Positions 26,201 to 38,200 of a stretch of 64,000 nucleotides of DNA are shown here, piece after piece (within the stretch, counting starts at the first letter, position 1; each line of letters opens with the position of its first letter). The translations under genes were made by a program, and so were the position numbers. Source of the DNA: Puffinus mauretanicus (Eukaryota; Chordata; Aves; Procellariiformes; Procellariidae); NCBI GenBank assembly GCA_023333565.1, contig JAJKFH010001480.1:930001-994000 (forward strand). The letters are read 5' to 3'. The notes beneath the pieces are model-generated. The model was not told the origin of the DNA and did no database searches. It saw nothing but the letters and a program-made list of their open reading frames with translations.

Positions 26201-29200
26201 TCATTTCACAGGCCTGGCAACTGCAGTCTAATGTGCATTAGGAAGACATACATGTAATATGGATAAATTGCATCTCATTGTATAACTGAGTCTCCAATGC
26301 AGATTTTAGTCTGCAAGGGATAAATTTATTAGAATTAGTGCCAAAGATTTAGATTTCAGCCTGGCTTTCATTTGCCATAAATCTCTTACTTTACTTTGAC
26401 AATAAAAAGAGACCTTGCATGTAAAATGCCTTTTAAAATACTGCCAAAGTTATGTGAAAAGGTGTTAGGGTAAATAAGGGTAAATAAGGCCTGCATGAGT
26501 GTTTGAAGCAGGACTGTATGCAGCAATATGCTGTACTGCTGCTCGTTTATTTTGAACAGCACTGTGTTGCCACTCCACTTGGCAAATGGATGCCTCCTGA
26601 CCGATCCTGCAAACCTCCCTTCCCCACGCCTGGGCTTGTGCAAGAGCCTCACGCAGCTGGGGCAGGAGATGCCAGGTGACTGCTGTCGGTGCCTTGCTCG
26701 AGACAAATTTGCCACTTCTCAAACTCTTTCCCTCGGCAGCCCCCTGTGCAGTCACATCCCCTTGGCCACTGCCACCGCTGGCAAACTGTGACATTTCAAA
26801 ACCCTTGCTGTGGCTTGTGAATTTTAATCTGCTTTTAGTGTTAAACATTGGCAGGTGGCTTGTAAAGAACATAATGCTAATGAGGTATATTTTGGGAGGG
26901 TTATTTCAAACCTGGAACAGTGCCTTGCCAGCCTCACAAATTGTTGTTTTAATGCAAACGAGGCAGTGAGGGAATGAGGGGCCAGGGGAAGTCATTCCTC
27001 AAGCCAGCTCTGCCACCAAGGAAAATGTTGGCAGATCCACAGCCTCAGCCCATGGTCTGTGTGCTCGGGGACTGTCTAGAGAGGACTGCAAAGCCAGCAA
27101 GTGACTTTCATGGCTTGTTCCAAACCATATTAAGGTGAAGGAAATCAAATTTCTGTGGTGTTTTTTAACTTTCTGGAAAACTTAAGGGCAGGATGTTTCT
27201 GTGACAAGCCTCATGCATTTGGAAGCACTGGAAGAATGCGTCAACAGTTTGAAATCTGGGGTCCAACAAAGTGGCCTGGACATTCAGACAGATGTTTTGG
27301 TGATGAAGGGACTTGCATTTTATGCCAACAGTTTTGAATATTTAAGGCTTTTTCCTGTAGAAGTCCTTAGTTGACTGAAGTAGCACGATGGCTCTGAAGT
27401 TGTGTCTGCAACAGAATTCCCTCATGGAGGTTTGTCTCAAGACTTGTGTGTGGGAAGCCCTGCAGTGCTGCAGATGATATCACAACTGGATATCACAACT
27501 GGAAACTCTGTGTTCAGAGAATATCATGTTTATTACTTATAAAACTGGCTGTTTCACCAGTCCTCTAGCCTCTAAAGGATGCTGAATGGCAGACACAGCA
27601 CAAATAATGAAGCCTTTTACATGAGAAGATGGGAACAGAAGGATTCTGGTGGCCTTCAGGGCAATACAGCAACCATTTTAGTTTGATAGGGCGATCTATC
27701 TTCTGTCGCAGTTCATCTGTCATTCATGCATGGTTTTACTAGCCTGAGATACAGTATCCTATTTTTTCTCTCCTTCTTTGAGCACTGCTGTGTATGATAG
27801 CTCTTGTGCATTAGAAAACGCCTGCTGATTTAAGATGCACTCTGATTTGTGAAATTTGCAATCCAATTTTCCTCTTTACTGCATTTTTGTTCCCTGTTGT
27901 TTTCTTTAATATTGGCGTGTCTGAGAATGAACCTGTACAAGACCGTTTTGCCATGCTATAGCTGCATGGCGTTACTGTACTTTCATCTCATCTCCCTGAA
28001 CGGATCCATGTGATATTTGACCTCCTTAGGGCATCATATGCTGTTTTTAATCTTAGGGGTCTGTCCAGCCCTGGATTTGGAAGTATGGTGCTATCACCAT
28101 ATTAACCAGAGCTCATTAACACATGTCAGTCTGGAGCAGGCAGCGCAGTATATATGCCAACAGCAATGCTCAGGTGAAACATGTGGTCATTATGATAAAA
28201 CGACCTGAGCAATGAGGGTAAGTTTTGAGCCCAGACTGCCACTATGAAAAACACGCACTCTTTTTGCTGTAGCTTATGTGCAGACACACGAAGTTGCATA
28301 AGTTAGACACAAGGGAGTGTCACCTCAACAGCTTTGCATGTGTTTGCCAGGGCCCTGGGAGCACCCACAGCCCTGCCCATCCCTGCCCACCCCCGGGGCT
28401 CCCCCACCCTACCCAGACCCAGGACCCCATTTCAGTCCCTGCCCCAGCAACACCGCAGCAGAACCCATCTCCAGCTCTCCACAGCCCTGCCCCGCCCAGC
28501 CATGGGCCCTGCTGAGCCGGGCCCACTCATGGGCCCAGGTACTGGCCCAGCCTCGGTCCGTCCCCATCTCCAGGGGTGTGCCCGATGCCTGGGGCTGCCT
28601 CGGTGCCCCCAGCTGCCCTGCTCCTGGCTGGGTGGGGATAGACCCGGGCTACCCGGTCCTTCCCTGCTGCCACGGGGAGCCCCTCACGCTACTGGCCCCG
28701 GGACATGTCTGTGGCAATGCTGAGGGAAATTCTGATCTCGGTATTTCACAGGGAAGTACTGAGACATGGGTCACACATGTCTCAGTATTTCCCAGAAAAT
28801 GAGGAGAAGATCGAGAATACCCAAGTTTTTGAGCTGTTTTCTGTTCCTGGCAGTTTCTAGAACCTGTAAGAAAAGCAATGACTTTTGGGAGATGGTTCCT
28901 GTTCAGACATGGGGTGGTCATCAGGTTAGAAATCTTACGCGTCCCACAAGGATATCTGAGCCAAGTTCACAGATACCTGAGGAAGCAACCACCACGGTAC
29001 GAAAGCAGTCAGTTCTGGAGAGGACACCAGTGATGCAGGGCATTGGAAGACTTGCTGCTGGAGTCCCTACCCATGTAGTGTGTAAAGCCATGAAAGGGGC
29101 ATTCAATTCACAGTCTCTGGAGGCAGGTACTCAGGTCATCATCAGTACCCATATGTGGATCTGACTTTGCACATTTTTTTGGATGACAGGTGGAACACAT

Positions 29201-32200
29201 AGCCTCATCCTCTGTCCACCAGCTGCATGCAAGTTTTACTTGAGAGCTGGATGGAGATCCTCCTTTGGGCTTGCTTGAGACCAGCTGTGTTTCCTCCCTG
29301 GAATGCTGGTTGCCTCCTGAGTCCCGCACAGTGCCTGTGACCCCCAGCTGAAAGCTGGGAGTAAGGAGCTGCACGGGGTTACCCAGAGATGCAGCCATAA
29401 GGGCAGGACCGGCCACTGAAACGGAAAGAGGCACAGAGAGACTGGCTTCTCTGCTGGGAGTGGTGTGGATGTATTACAATTACTGATGTGAAAGCAATAA
29501 AATGATGGGGTAAATGAGGTGGCAGTTTGTGCTTCCTATTCCCTGCTGTCTCCTTAAACCCTTCATGACGAGGCTGACAAGGCCACTTCTCCACCCCCTC
29601 ACAAGGGAGGATGTTGTCATTGAAAAAGAACAAGTCTTTGGGAGCAAGAAAACAATTTTGATTTAACTGTTTTATTGAAGCTGCTATGTGTGCAGGATGA
29701 TGATGGGAGTGCAATAATCCACCCTGACGTGGTCAAACTTTGTGCAAGATGTAGTACCACCAGCATCAAAGCCTCAGGAAGGAAAACCCACCCCCTGTAC
29801 TTCTGCAGAGCGCTGGGTGGGGGCCATTTGACAACATTTCCCTAGTATGTAAAAAGGCTGCAAGGCTGCTCGTGTCCCTGTAACAGTTAGTGCCTAATCT
29901 CAGCAGAGACATCTGTGCCGAGGTGTGCTGAGACGTCTTGTCATACACTGCCCACTGGTCCCAGTGAAGGGTGTTCCCAGCGCATGGAAAATGCACCGTG
30001 TGTGAGAGCCCAGGACGTGCTGCTGGAGCATCCACTGGGGGATACTGGGGTGGAGGGGACAGGATGCAAGGTGGGAAGGACCTCCAGTGGCCAGGCACCA
30101 GAGGGTATGGGCAAAACCCTTGAGTAATGCTTCTGATTGGATGCTTCTTGCACAGAGACTATGGCACTGGTGGTGTATTACTTAGCACAGAGGGTGTGTG
30201 AGCAAAGGGAGCCCTCTCACCTCCTGCATTCCCCTCTCTACATCCCCTTGTATCTGTCAGTCACAACTTGGAGAGACCTGGCAGTTGACCAAGTGTTTCA
30301 CCCAGAGCGATTCTGTTGTCTGCATCTCCTTCTGAGTCTAAGCCACTACAGAAATGCATGGGCTGGAGACAGTTGGATTCAGCTGTGTCTCTTAATAAGG
30401 ATATTATAATTCATTTGTAATAAGGCTGTTGTTTCTTCACACTTTTGGGGTTGCTCTTTCCTAGCCTGGGAATTATCTAGCCGCAACAATAATCCCCCTC
30501 TATTGTCATCTCCAAGGGCTTGCTGGACCACATATTGCTTCTTTATAAATGTTGAGGGGCAACAGTCTCTGTGGCCGGTAGGCACTGTTCATAGGTGCCC
30601 AGGGACCTTCTTGGAGAAGCGTCATAAAAGCTGAGGCTGTGAGCAATGAGTTGGATGCTGCTTTTCAGCTTGCAAGCAATAGTTATGCTGGGTTATGTTA
30701 CCATGACCTTGTGTATAAAAACTCACTGATAGTATGTTTGTCTTCTCTACAAGCTAATGGGCTCCTCACAGCACTATACCGGTGACCTTGAATGGGTCTT
30801 GAATACACTTATGACAACATACAAAGTGTTACAATATTTTGAAAGTAGACAGAGAGCTATACAGTGTACCTGTTATTTGAGTTTGCTGAAATGGCATCTT
30901 TAAATGGCTGCTTTCCAAAATAACGAATCCTGCTTGAATGTTTTTAATTTCTCAGCTTCATAGAAAGTTTGCAAATCTTACTGAAAATTAGACAGGCTGA
31001 TTGGAAAAGAATTTGATGAAAAAACACAATACATTAATGAAACTGTCAGGAGACCTATGTTCCTGGCTGCCTTGTCGAACAGTGGATATGTTAACACGTA
31101 AGATAATTGTGTTCCAATATGAACAGTTCGATTGCTGTTGATTTTCCTTCTGGATTATGTAATAAAACAGGTCCTTTTTTTTGGAAAAGAGGAGTGTAGT
31201 GTGTGTAGTGTTCAACTGTGACCTGTCTAGTTTTTTTCTTTCATGAGATTTAAGAAGGTGTTCTACTGACGGACAGCAAAACCACCTCCTGCACTGGGAT
31301 GCCCTTTCCGTTCCCAGCTCTTTGCTACTTAAGCCCTAGTCAACTGTGCAGAGACATTCTTTTGATCAGTGAACTCCGTGACTGAAAAGTGCAATAATTT
31401 GTTTTTGATTGGGTTACAATGTGCTATCAGAAAACCACTGTTATATTGTTGTTCTTAAACTAATAAATATTTTTGTATTTCTTTGTTTTGTGATCTTGCA
31501 GACTCAGCTCTTGGGAGTTTTACTTGCTGCTGCTTCAAATTTTCTGATTAGTGTCTCTTTGAATATACAGGTATAAAATTATTTCTCTTTATTGAGTTAT
31601 TTATATTCAGCAAATAATTTATGTTACAATTTGTTTTTGTGATGAAGTTCAAAATACATATTTTGTTGTATTTGATAAGCATTCCCTCTCTTTAACTAGT
31701 GTCCTGCTGTAGTTGTTGGCAGTATGATAGCTCTCAACTTGTTTAGTGCTGTGATTCCCATAGGGGAACAGAATAAAAATTCATAACTCCTCCTCCTCCT
31801 TGTAATTGCTATAAGGAAATACCAGCTGTGACCCTCTTCTGGTCCTATTGGATATCATGTGAGCCTGTCTCAGAGTGTCCAAATCTAAACCAGAATTGAT
31901 CACGAGGTCTTAGGGGCTGCTTAATGGAGCGATTAATGTAATTAAATGCATAGTGACATAAAGTTTTTTGCAATATTGGGCCCCAAACCAACTTTGACCA
32001 ATTTAGTTTTCCTTTGCAATTAGGATGAAATAATCTGAGTAAATATTATTTTAAATCATAAAAGGAATGGGAGGTGCTGACCTTACGACTATGGCAAAGT
32101 GTTGTAAGATGAGATTTATAAAATTCTTTCTGTAGTAATAATTAGAATACATACTCAGTAGAAAGTTAAATAATTCATTATAATCTGTATCTTGTAGACT

Positions 32201-35200
32201 TCATGGTATTTTTAGGGCTTCTAACAAAAGTTTTTAAAGCGCAGAAGACATTGTTGTGTAAGTTGCCCAGAAAAAGTATTTTTGCTAGCTTGTATTTTAT
32301 GAGTTGTATATGTCTCATATAAAGCTACTTACTGCTTTTTCTGTAAACGATGAAACAGGAAGCTGTGGAATATGGAATGTTCTATTCATAATAATCAATT
32401 TTATTAATGCTGGAAGGTTCTTCAATGATTCCCTTCTATTTTAAGTATCTCTAGTTGGAGAATCCCATAGAAAGAAATCTGCTTAGCCAGAGATGGCAGG
32501 CATGTTGAGATGACTGCTGCCTCTCCAGTATGACTTCCAATCTACTGATGGTGACAGTACTAGGACAGGCTCTGTTTCAATGGAAAAATTCTTGTTGGTG
32601 AAGTGGAAATTCGGTCTAGCCCATAATAATGAGGTTGTTCAGACTTCATATCTTTTGTCTGCTGAGGGCACTGAGTGCCAAAGTGGATGCTTTGCCAGGG
32701 GATGTGCTGAGGCATGCAGACAGAATTCTATTGCCTTGTAATCATTAACAGCATTTACTGGATTTGAACTATCATCTTCCAGCTTTTTAAATGCTATTTA
32801 GGAAAACCCAATAGCTCTGCATTGCCATTTGACAGACAGTTTCAACTGAAATTTTTATTTATCCTCTAAAACAGGTTTTTCTCCATTTAGTAACAATATC
32901 TTATAAATATGAATAATGGCTTTCCCTAGATCTCAACATTTATTTTCACACTCATATTAAATGGACAGGCCAAATTTTACTGTTCTCTCTCCCTTTCCCA
33001 CCATGCAGCCAGTTATCCTCCCAATATCTTCCCTCTAGCTGGTTGTCAGCTAAAGAACAGCCCACCGTTTGCAATGTATTTCAGCTGGATTATAAACAGC
33101 CTCCACCTAAATATCATCCACACACATTACTATGCAAAGAAGGCAGATATCTGGAGAAAGAAGGCTGTAGGGGAGCCGCTGAGCTCACCCTCCTGTGTTC
33201 GCTGCACATCTTTTCAATGACACTGTGCCCTCAAGAGTTATTCCTACAAGAATCTGGGGAGAAACCAGAGCTCAGGATTCAGTTAAGAACTTGTCCTATT
33301 TGGTTTTCAGCAGAAACTTGGATTCTGATTTCACAATATTATTCAATATCCATTTCTCTTTGGGGCTTTTTTTGTTTGTTTATAAAAATGAAACATGCAA
33401 AATCCTGGATGTTACTGTGAATTGCTGATCTGTGGCCCAGGGAAGTTTGATTTCCTTATGGTCCCTTTCTCCTTGGAGGGCTAAACTTCTTCCTAGGATT
33501 TCCTCCCCTTAACACGTTCCACAGCATGAAGCTGCAATAATGTGCTGTATCCTCTCAACAAGAGGAACAACTGACACTGTAGTGTATCACAGATGTTATT
33601 GTTTGGCCCATACTCTCTAGCGTAGCCTACAGAGTAGAATGGGAGTGTGAGGAAAATTGTTTACAACTTCCCTGGGGACACTTCCAAAATCAAATATCAA
33701 GTGATGGAGAAAAAAATGTATTCTACCACCATTTATACTACAATAATCATAGCATTTTGTTTCCAACTTTTTTGACCCATGTGCGGAGAGGCTATTGAGG
33801 AATCTGAGAAAAGAAGCGATATTCTGCAGAACTAATGTGATAAACATTGCATCCTTCCCAGTCATGACACCTTCCTGATGGAGACTGTCTGGACTCTGCT
33901 TCAGAAGACCAGTGTGATCAAAGTCAAGTTATCTTGTTTTATACAGGTTCTTGCTGTACAGCCAGAGAGAAAACAATTACAACACGTGTCAATGATACCT
34001 TCTCCATGTAACAGGAAGTGTTTATGAAGTATTACTTGAGTATATATTATACCTGTTGATACAGGTATGGTTGGTTTTCCTTCTGAAAATAATGTTTTAC
34101 CTGAGATCATCTTCTAAGGTCAAACAGGAGATTGTAGCCAAATCCTAAATTCTACCTAATTAACTTAGAGTCCTTCCTACAGCAGATGTGATTAAGTCCT
34201 GTCTTTTTCATTTTGAAATTGTATTTCTCACAAGGATATGTTTCATGGAGCAGGAACACCGTGTTGTCTGGTCCCCTTCTCCCAGTTTGTTGCCACAGTT
34301 CTGATTCTGCCCCATTACCTGCCTTTGGGTGTTTCCAGATTCACAGCACAACTGCCGAGCTTTGCTTTGAGAGAAGAACAGAGGTGTGCAGTGATAGCTA
34401 AGAAGCACTAGCTAGTATTCACTTAATATTTTTCAGGTTTATTCAGAGGTCTAATTTTTCAGTCATTTCCACCATGGCTAAGAAAGCACACATCTGAAAC
34501 AGCACTGAGTTAACACAAAGCAGTGTGTCTGCAACAACAAGCTGAAAGTCATGTTTAAAAAGAAAACCTTGACACACCTGGAATTTGAAGTTGACAGCCC
34601 CCTTAATTATTCCACTTTTATCAGACATAAGAACACAATGGAAGTCTTTCTTTTCACGTCTGTTCCTAATAATTAATTTTCTAGAAATGCGCTCATCTCC
34701 GACTGGCTTGCCAAAGAGAGCTGAAGCCCTACTACATGAGCAAGCTATGGTGGTGTGGGATTACCCTCCTCGGGCTTGGAGAGGTGGGCAATTTCACAGC
34801 CTACGGATTTGCCCCCGTTGCAATTGTCGCTCCACTGGGATGTGTATCTGTCATAGGTGAGATGGTTTGCTATTTCTTGCTTGGGTACGTACTTTAATCG
34901 AACACTTGTTTGTGACTAGAGGATAATACTGCAGGAACTGCAGCAGGAACATAAGGGGAAAATGTTAATGTTGTGGTTTGAAAAGAAATTATTCATATAA
35001 TTACATGAGCTGACAGTTTAACACAAACCCTCTACTTAACTCAGAGACTCTTCTAATATCTTTCTTTTTCCATAGTTTTGTCTTTTGTGTCACTCTGTGC
35101 TCTGCTAGTTCCTGCCAGTTGGCCACCCAGTGCTGTACCAGCGTTGTCGGCTCTGCAAGCTCCCGAAGCGGGGGGCTGGCATCCTGCTGACTGCAGGGAG

Positions 35201-38200
35201 CTGTGGTCTGATCCCGAGTACCTGCAACGTGTTTTCTATGTTACTGTCACACCAAGCGGTTTCTGCTGTCTGTCCCCTGCCCATCACCATGATTCATGTT
35301 GACAAGGGCACACTTGCTTAACTCTGTGCAGTGTGTGACAAAACGGGCCTTGAAATTTCCTGAAATGTTTAGTTTATTTATGGACATTATCGAAGTTGTT
35401 AATTTGTTCCTTCATGTGCAGATTAATTTGACTTTAGCAGAAGTCCTATCCCTAGGACTCATTTGATATGATCTTACTCTTTACCTTATGTGGTTTTTTG
35501 TAATTAAGGTATTGACAGGTATGAGATGTCTGTTTCTTTGATAAAGAAACATACATTTTAAAACATGTTTTCGTGTTGTGCTAATGCAAAGCAGACCGGG
35601 CAATACTGTACAGAAGCTGTGAAAACAGGAATATAGGGTGCAGCTCTATCCCTTAATCGAGTCACTTCATATCCATGGCTGAAACATCCAGGGCTGAGAT
35701 ATCACAACAGCTCTGCATACGCTGGAGCTCATTCGCTTTCTCTTGACAAGTGATAACATTTCATGGTCTGTCTCCAGCTACCAGTTTCATGCTTGGAAGT
35801 GACATTGCAGTGAGTGATTCTGCATTGGAAGGTAGAAAAGATGAATTATCTTCCCGGTGGACTGCCCAGATGTAGTGGAAGGAGGCAGCCAACCATATGT
35901 GGGTGCAATTTAGCAAAGAGATAGTGGGGGCAGGAAACTGCAGGCAATTTACTGTAACCTTTAATGTTAAACTATTGCAGAATTTTGGAGAATGACATAT
36001 AAAGCCACGGTAGTTCACCAATGTAGGAAAGATTTCTCAAAGAAAGGAATGTGACATTACCTGAGATGAACATGTAAATTAATATGACATATTCCAGTGT
36101 GATTTTGGTAGCAGCAGTTATATCTTTAACAACTGTAGACATTTCCAGATGTCTCTGAACATTGACCAATCTAAATTGTTGCCCAAACTGAATAAAATGT
36201 AGAAATATATAGAAAACTAGCAAGAAGAAGTGAAAAGCAATGGAAAGGGGAAAAAAAAAAAAAAACATTGGTTATTAAACTGCTACAAAGAAGAGGTCAC
36301 ATTTAGGGTTGGTTTTTATCTGGGCAGATTTCTTCTTCTTTACCTTTGCAATATGTGAAGAAATGTTGCATCTGTTTCCTCGATTCTCCATTTCCCCTTA
36401 CTTATAACAAATACCAAGAAACCATTTTCCTAACTGTTACATCTTATCAAAATTCTCATCCACTCTTTTTTTTTTTTAGCTGACCCAAAATGCTTATCCT
36501 AGAAGACCCTAGAAAGCACTTTAATATCTTATATTCCTTTCCCATATATCAGCTGACAGTATCCATTTCATAGCCCAAACAATAGAGATATCTGGAATTT
36601 TATTTAGTCTAGCAAACATTCCCTTAAGGAAGGGAAAGTAAAAATGATGTAGACAGCCAATTACAACAATAACTTCCCAGTATTGGGAAGTTCCAACTTC
36701 CTACCACTAGATACTTTCCTGTCTTCTGAAATTAAAACCAGAGAGAGAAAACATCCTTTTAATTTTAGAAGAGTTCATCATTTAGGGCAATGACAAACTG
36801 ACCAAGACACATGTGCATCATCTGCTAACAACTGGGCAAAGGACAGTTTAGGCAGCAGGTCTTCCAATTTAAAAGATCAAGAAAAGTTTTTCTCATTAAG
36901 TTGTGACCTCTTTTAGGTGGTGGAGGATGGACTTTGCACAGTCTAGTTGGCAGTTGTTTTGAGGTATTGTTGAATGTGTGTCTTTCATAAGTTAATTTTT
37001 TAAACGAAGAAATTAAGCACTTGATAACAAACTCCAAATGTCTATCTGAACCCTAAGCCCACCCTTCTGATAAGCATTTTTTTCCAAATTTTGTGTCAAC
37101 ACACCCCACATGGTAAGAGCTGACTCTCACTGACATTGGGTACTCCGTACCTGTGGTGTACTGAGGGGAAATGTGCTTTGCAGCATGCCCTAGGAGATTC
37201 TCTGAAGATCTCCGTCACTCTGGGTCTGCATGGAAAGTTTCCTTTGCTTGGAAACCAGGGTTTTGGAGGAGGATAAGGCAGACTGGAGTCTCTGCCCAGA
37301 ACAGATTTGGGCTGTACCCATCATGTATCTCCAGACCTCTGAGACGGGAAGCATCCCGGGTCTTAAAATAGATGGAGCCAACATCTATTATGCTCTGCTA
37401 CCACATTTAACTGCATCCAACTGAATTTTGCACTTAACCCGGTATCAATTAAATAGTGAAAAGTTTGTGCCTCATTCTATTGAGCTGGGTGCTTCTGATG
37501 GCTGGTTTTAGAAAGAATCCAGCACCGCAGACCATGAATTGGCATGATACCAGTAGATTTTAAATATTTTTTTCTTAGAATTAAGCTAAAAAGACTATAT
37601 TTTTCTTCTTACACAGTGGAAGTATTTCTGTGTGTGGTTGCAATGATGCAAGCTCTACATCTGTTCAGGGTTTTAAATAGTTTGAGAAGACAGCAGTTGT
37701 TTTCTTCAAGAGAAGAAATTGCTAAATTTTTAATTTAAAAGTGGAGGAGTAATACATGTTTGATGTGATCATTAAAAAGCTTTTTATACTTAAAAATTAA
37801 AAATCATATTTTACATGTAGCTCGGGTAGTTTTAGGCTGCTGTGGTTTTTAGCTCATTGTCTTGCTTTTGCCTGCAGAAATAACTTGGGGGGGAGTGAGG
37901 GGGGGTTGAGGAGAGGCCAGTGGTATCAGAGATCATTTCTTCTGCAGTTTTCATCATTCTGTAGAGAGTTGTTTTACACTTAACTCACTTAGACTGACAT
38001 TGTTGAGATCCCTTTGCATTTTTATATGCTCCTTCTAAATTGCTGTGGGGAAGAAATTGCTTTAGGCTTTGAAAATTGATATCCCTGATGGTGCTTTAGG
38101 AAAAAGATTCTCAGATATTCTCGTAGAAATGGATTTCTCCCACTCACTGTAATGTAACATCTTTGTGGCCCAAGAACTTGGGATTTTGAGAACTCTGTTA

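Larger units (their letters stand above)
13951..31501 (+). other. NIPAL2: NIPAL2 intron 1 (17.6 kb)
   Basis: The donor is GTAAGT and the acceptor is TGATCTTGCAG. The intron holds an LTR (21917-22507), an old LINE-like relic (25641-25783), a GC-rich block (about 28340-28700) with G-quadruplex motifs, and a hairpin (28742-28801). A tandem pair GATATCACAACTG occurs twice at 27476-27501. No additional gene is supported; the many short ORFs look like chance. Confidence 0.8.

Noticed and set aside
28317..28802. 161-codon plus-strand ORF, with a 129-codon ORF in another frame, in intron 1
   Set aside because: It lies over a proline-rich translation of C-runs in a GC-rich, stop-poor block; no domain, no splice context, and both strands are open.
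34585..34860. 91-codon ORF across exon 3
   Set aside because: It is the wrong frame of a real exon; the correct frame gives the NIPA signature.
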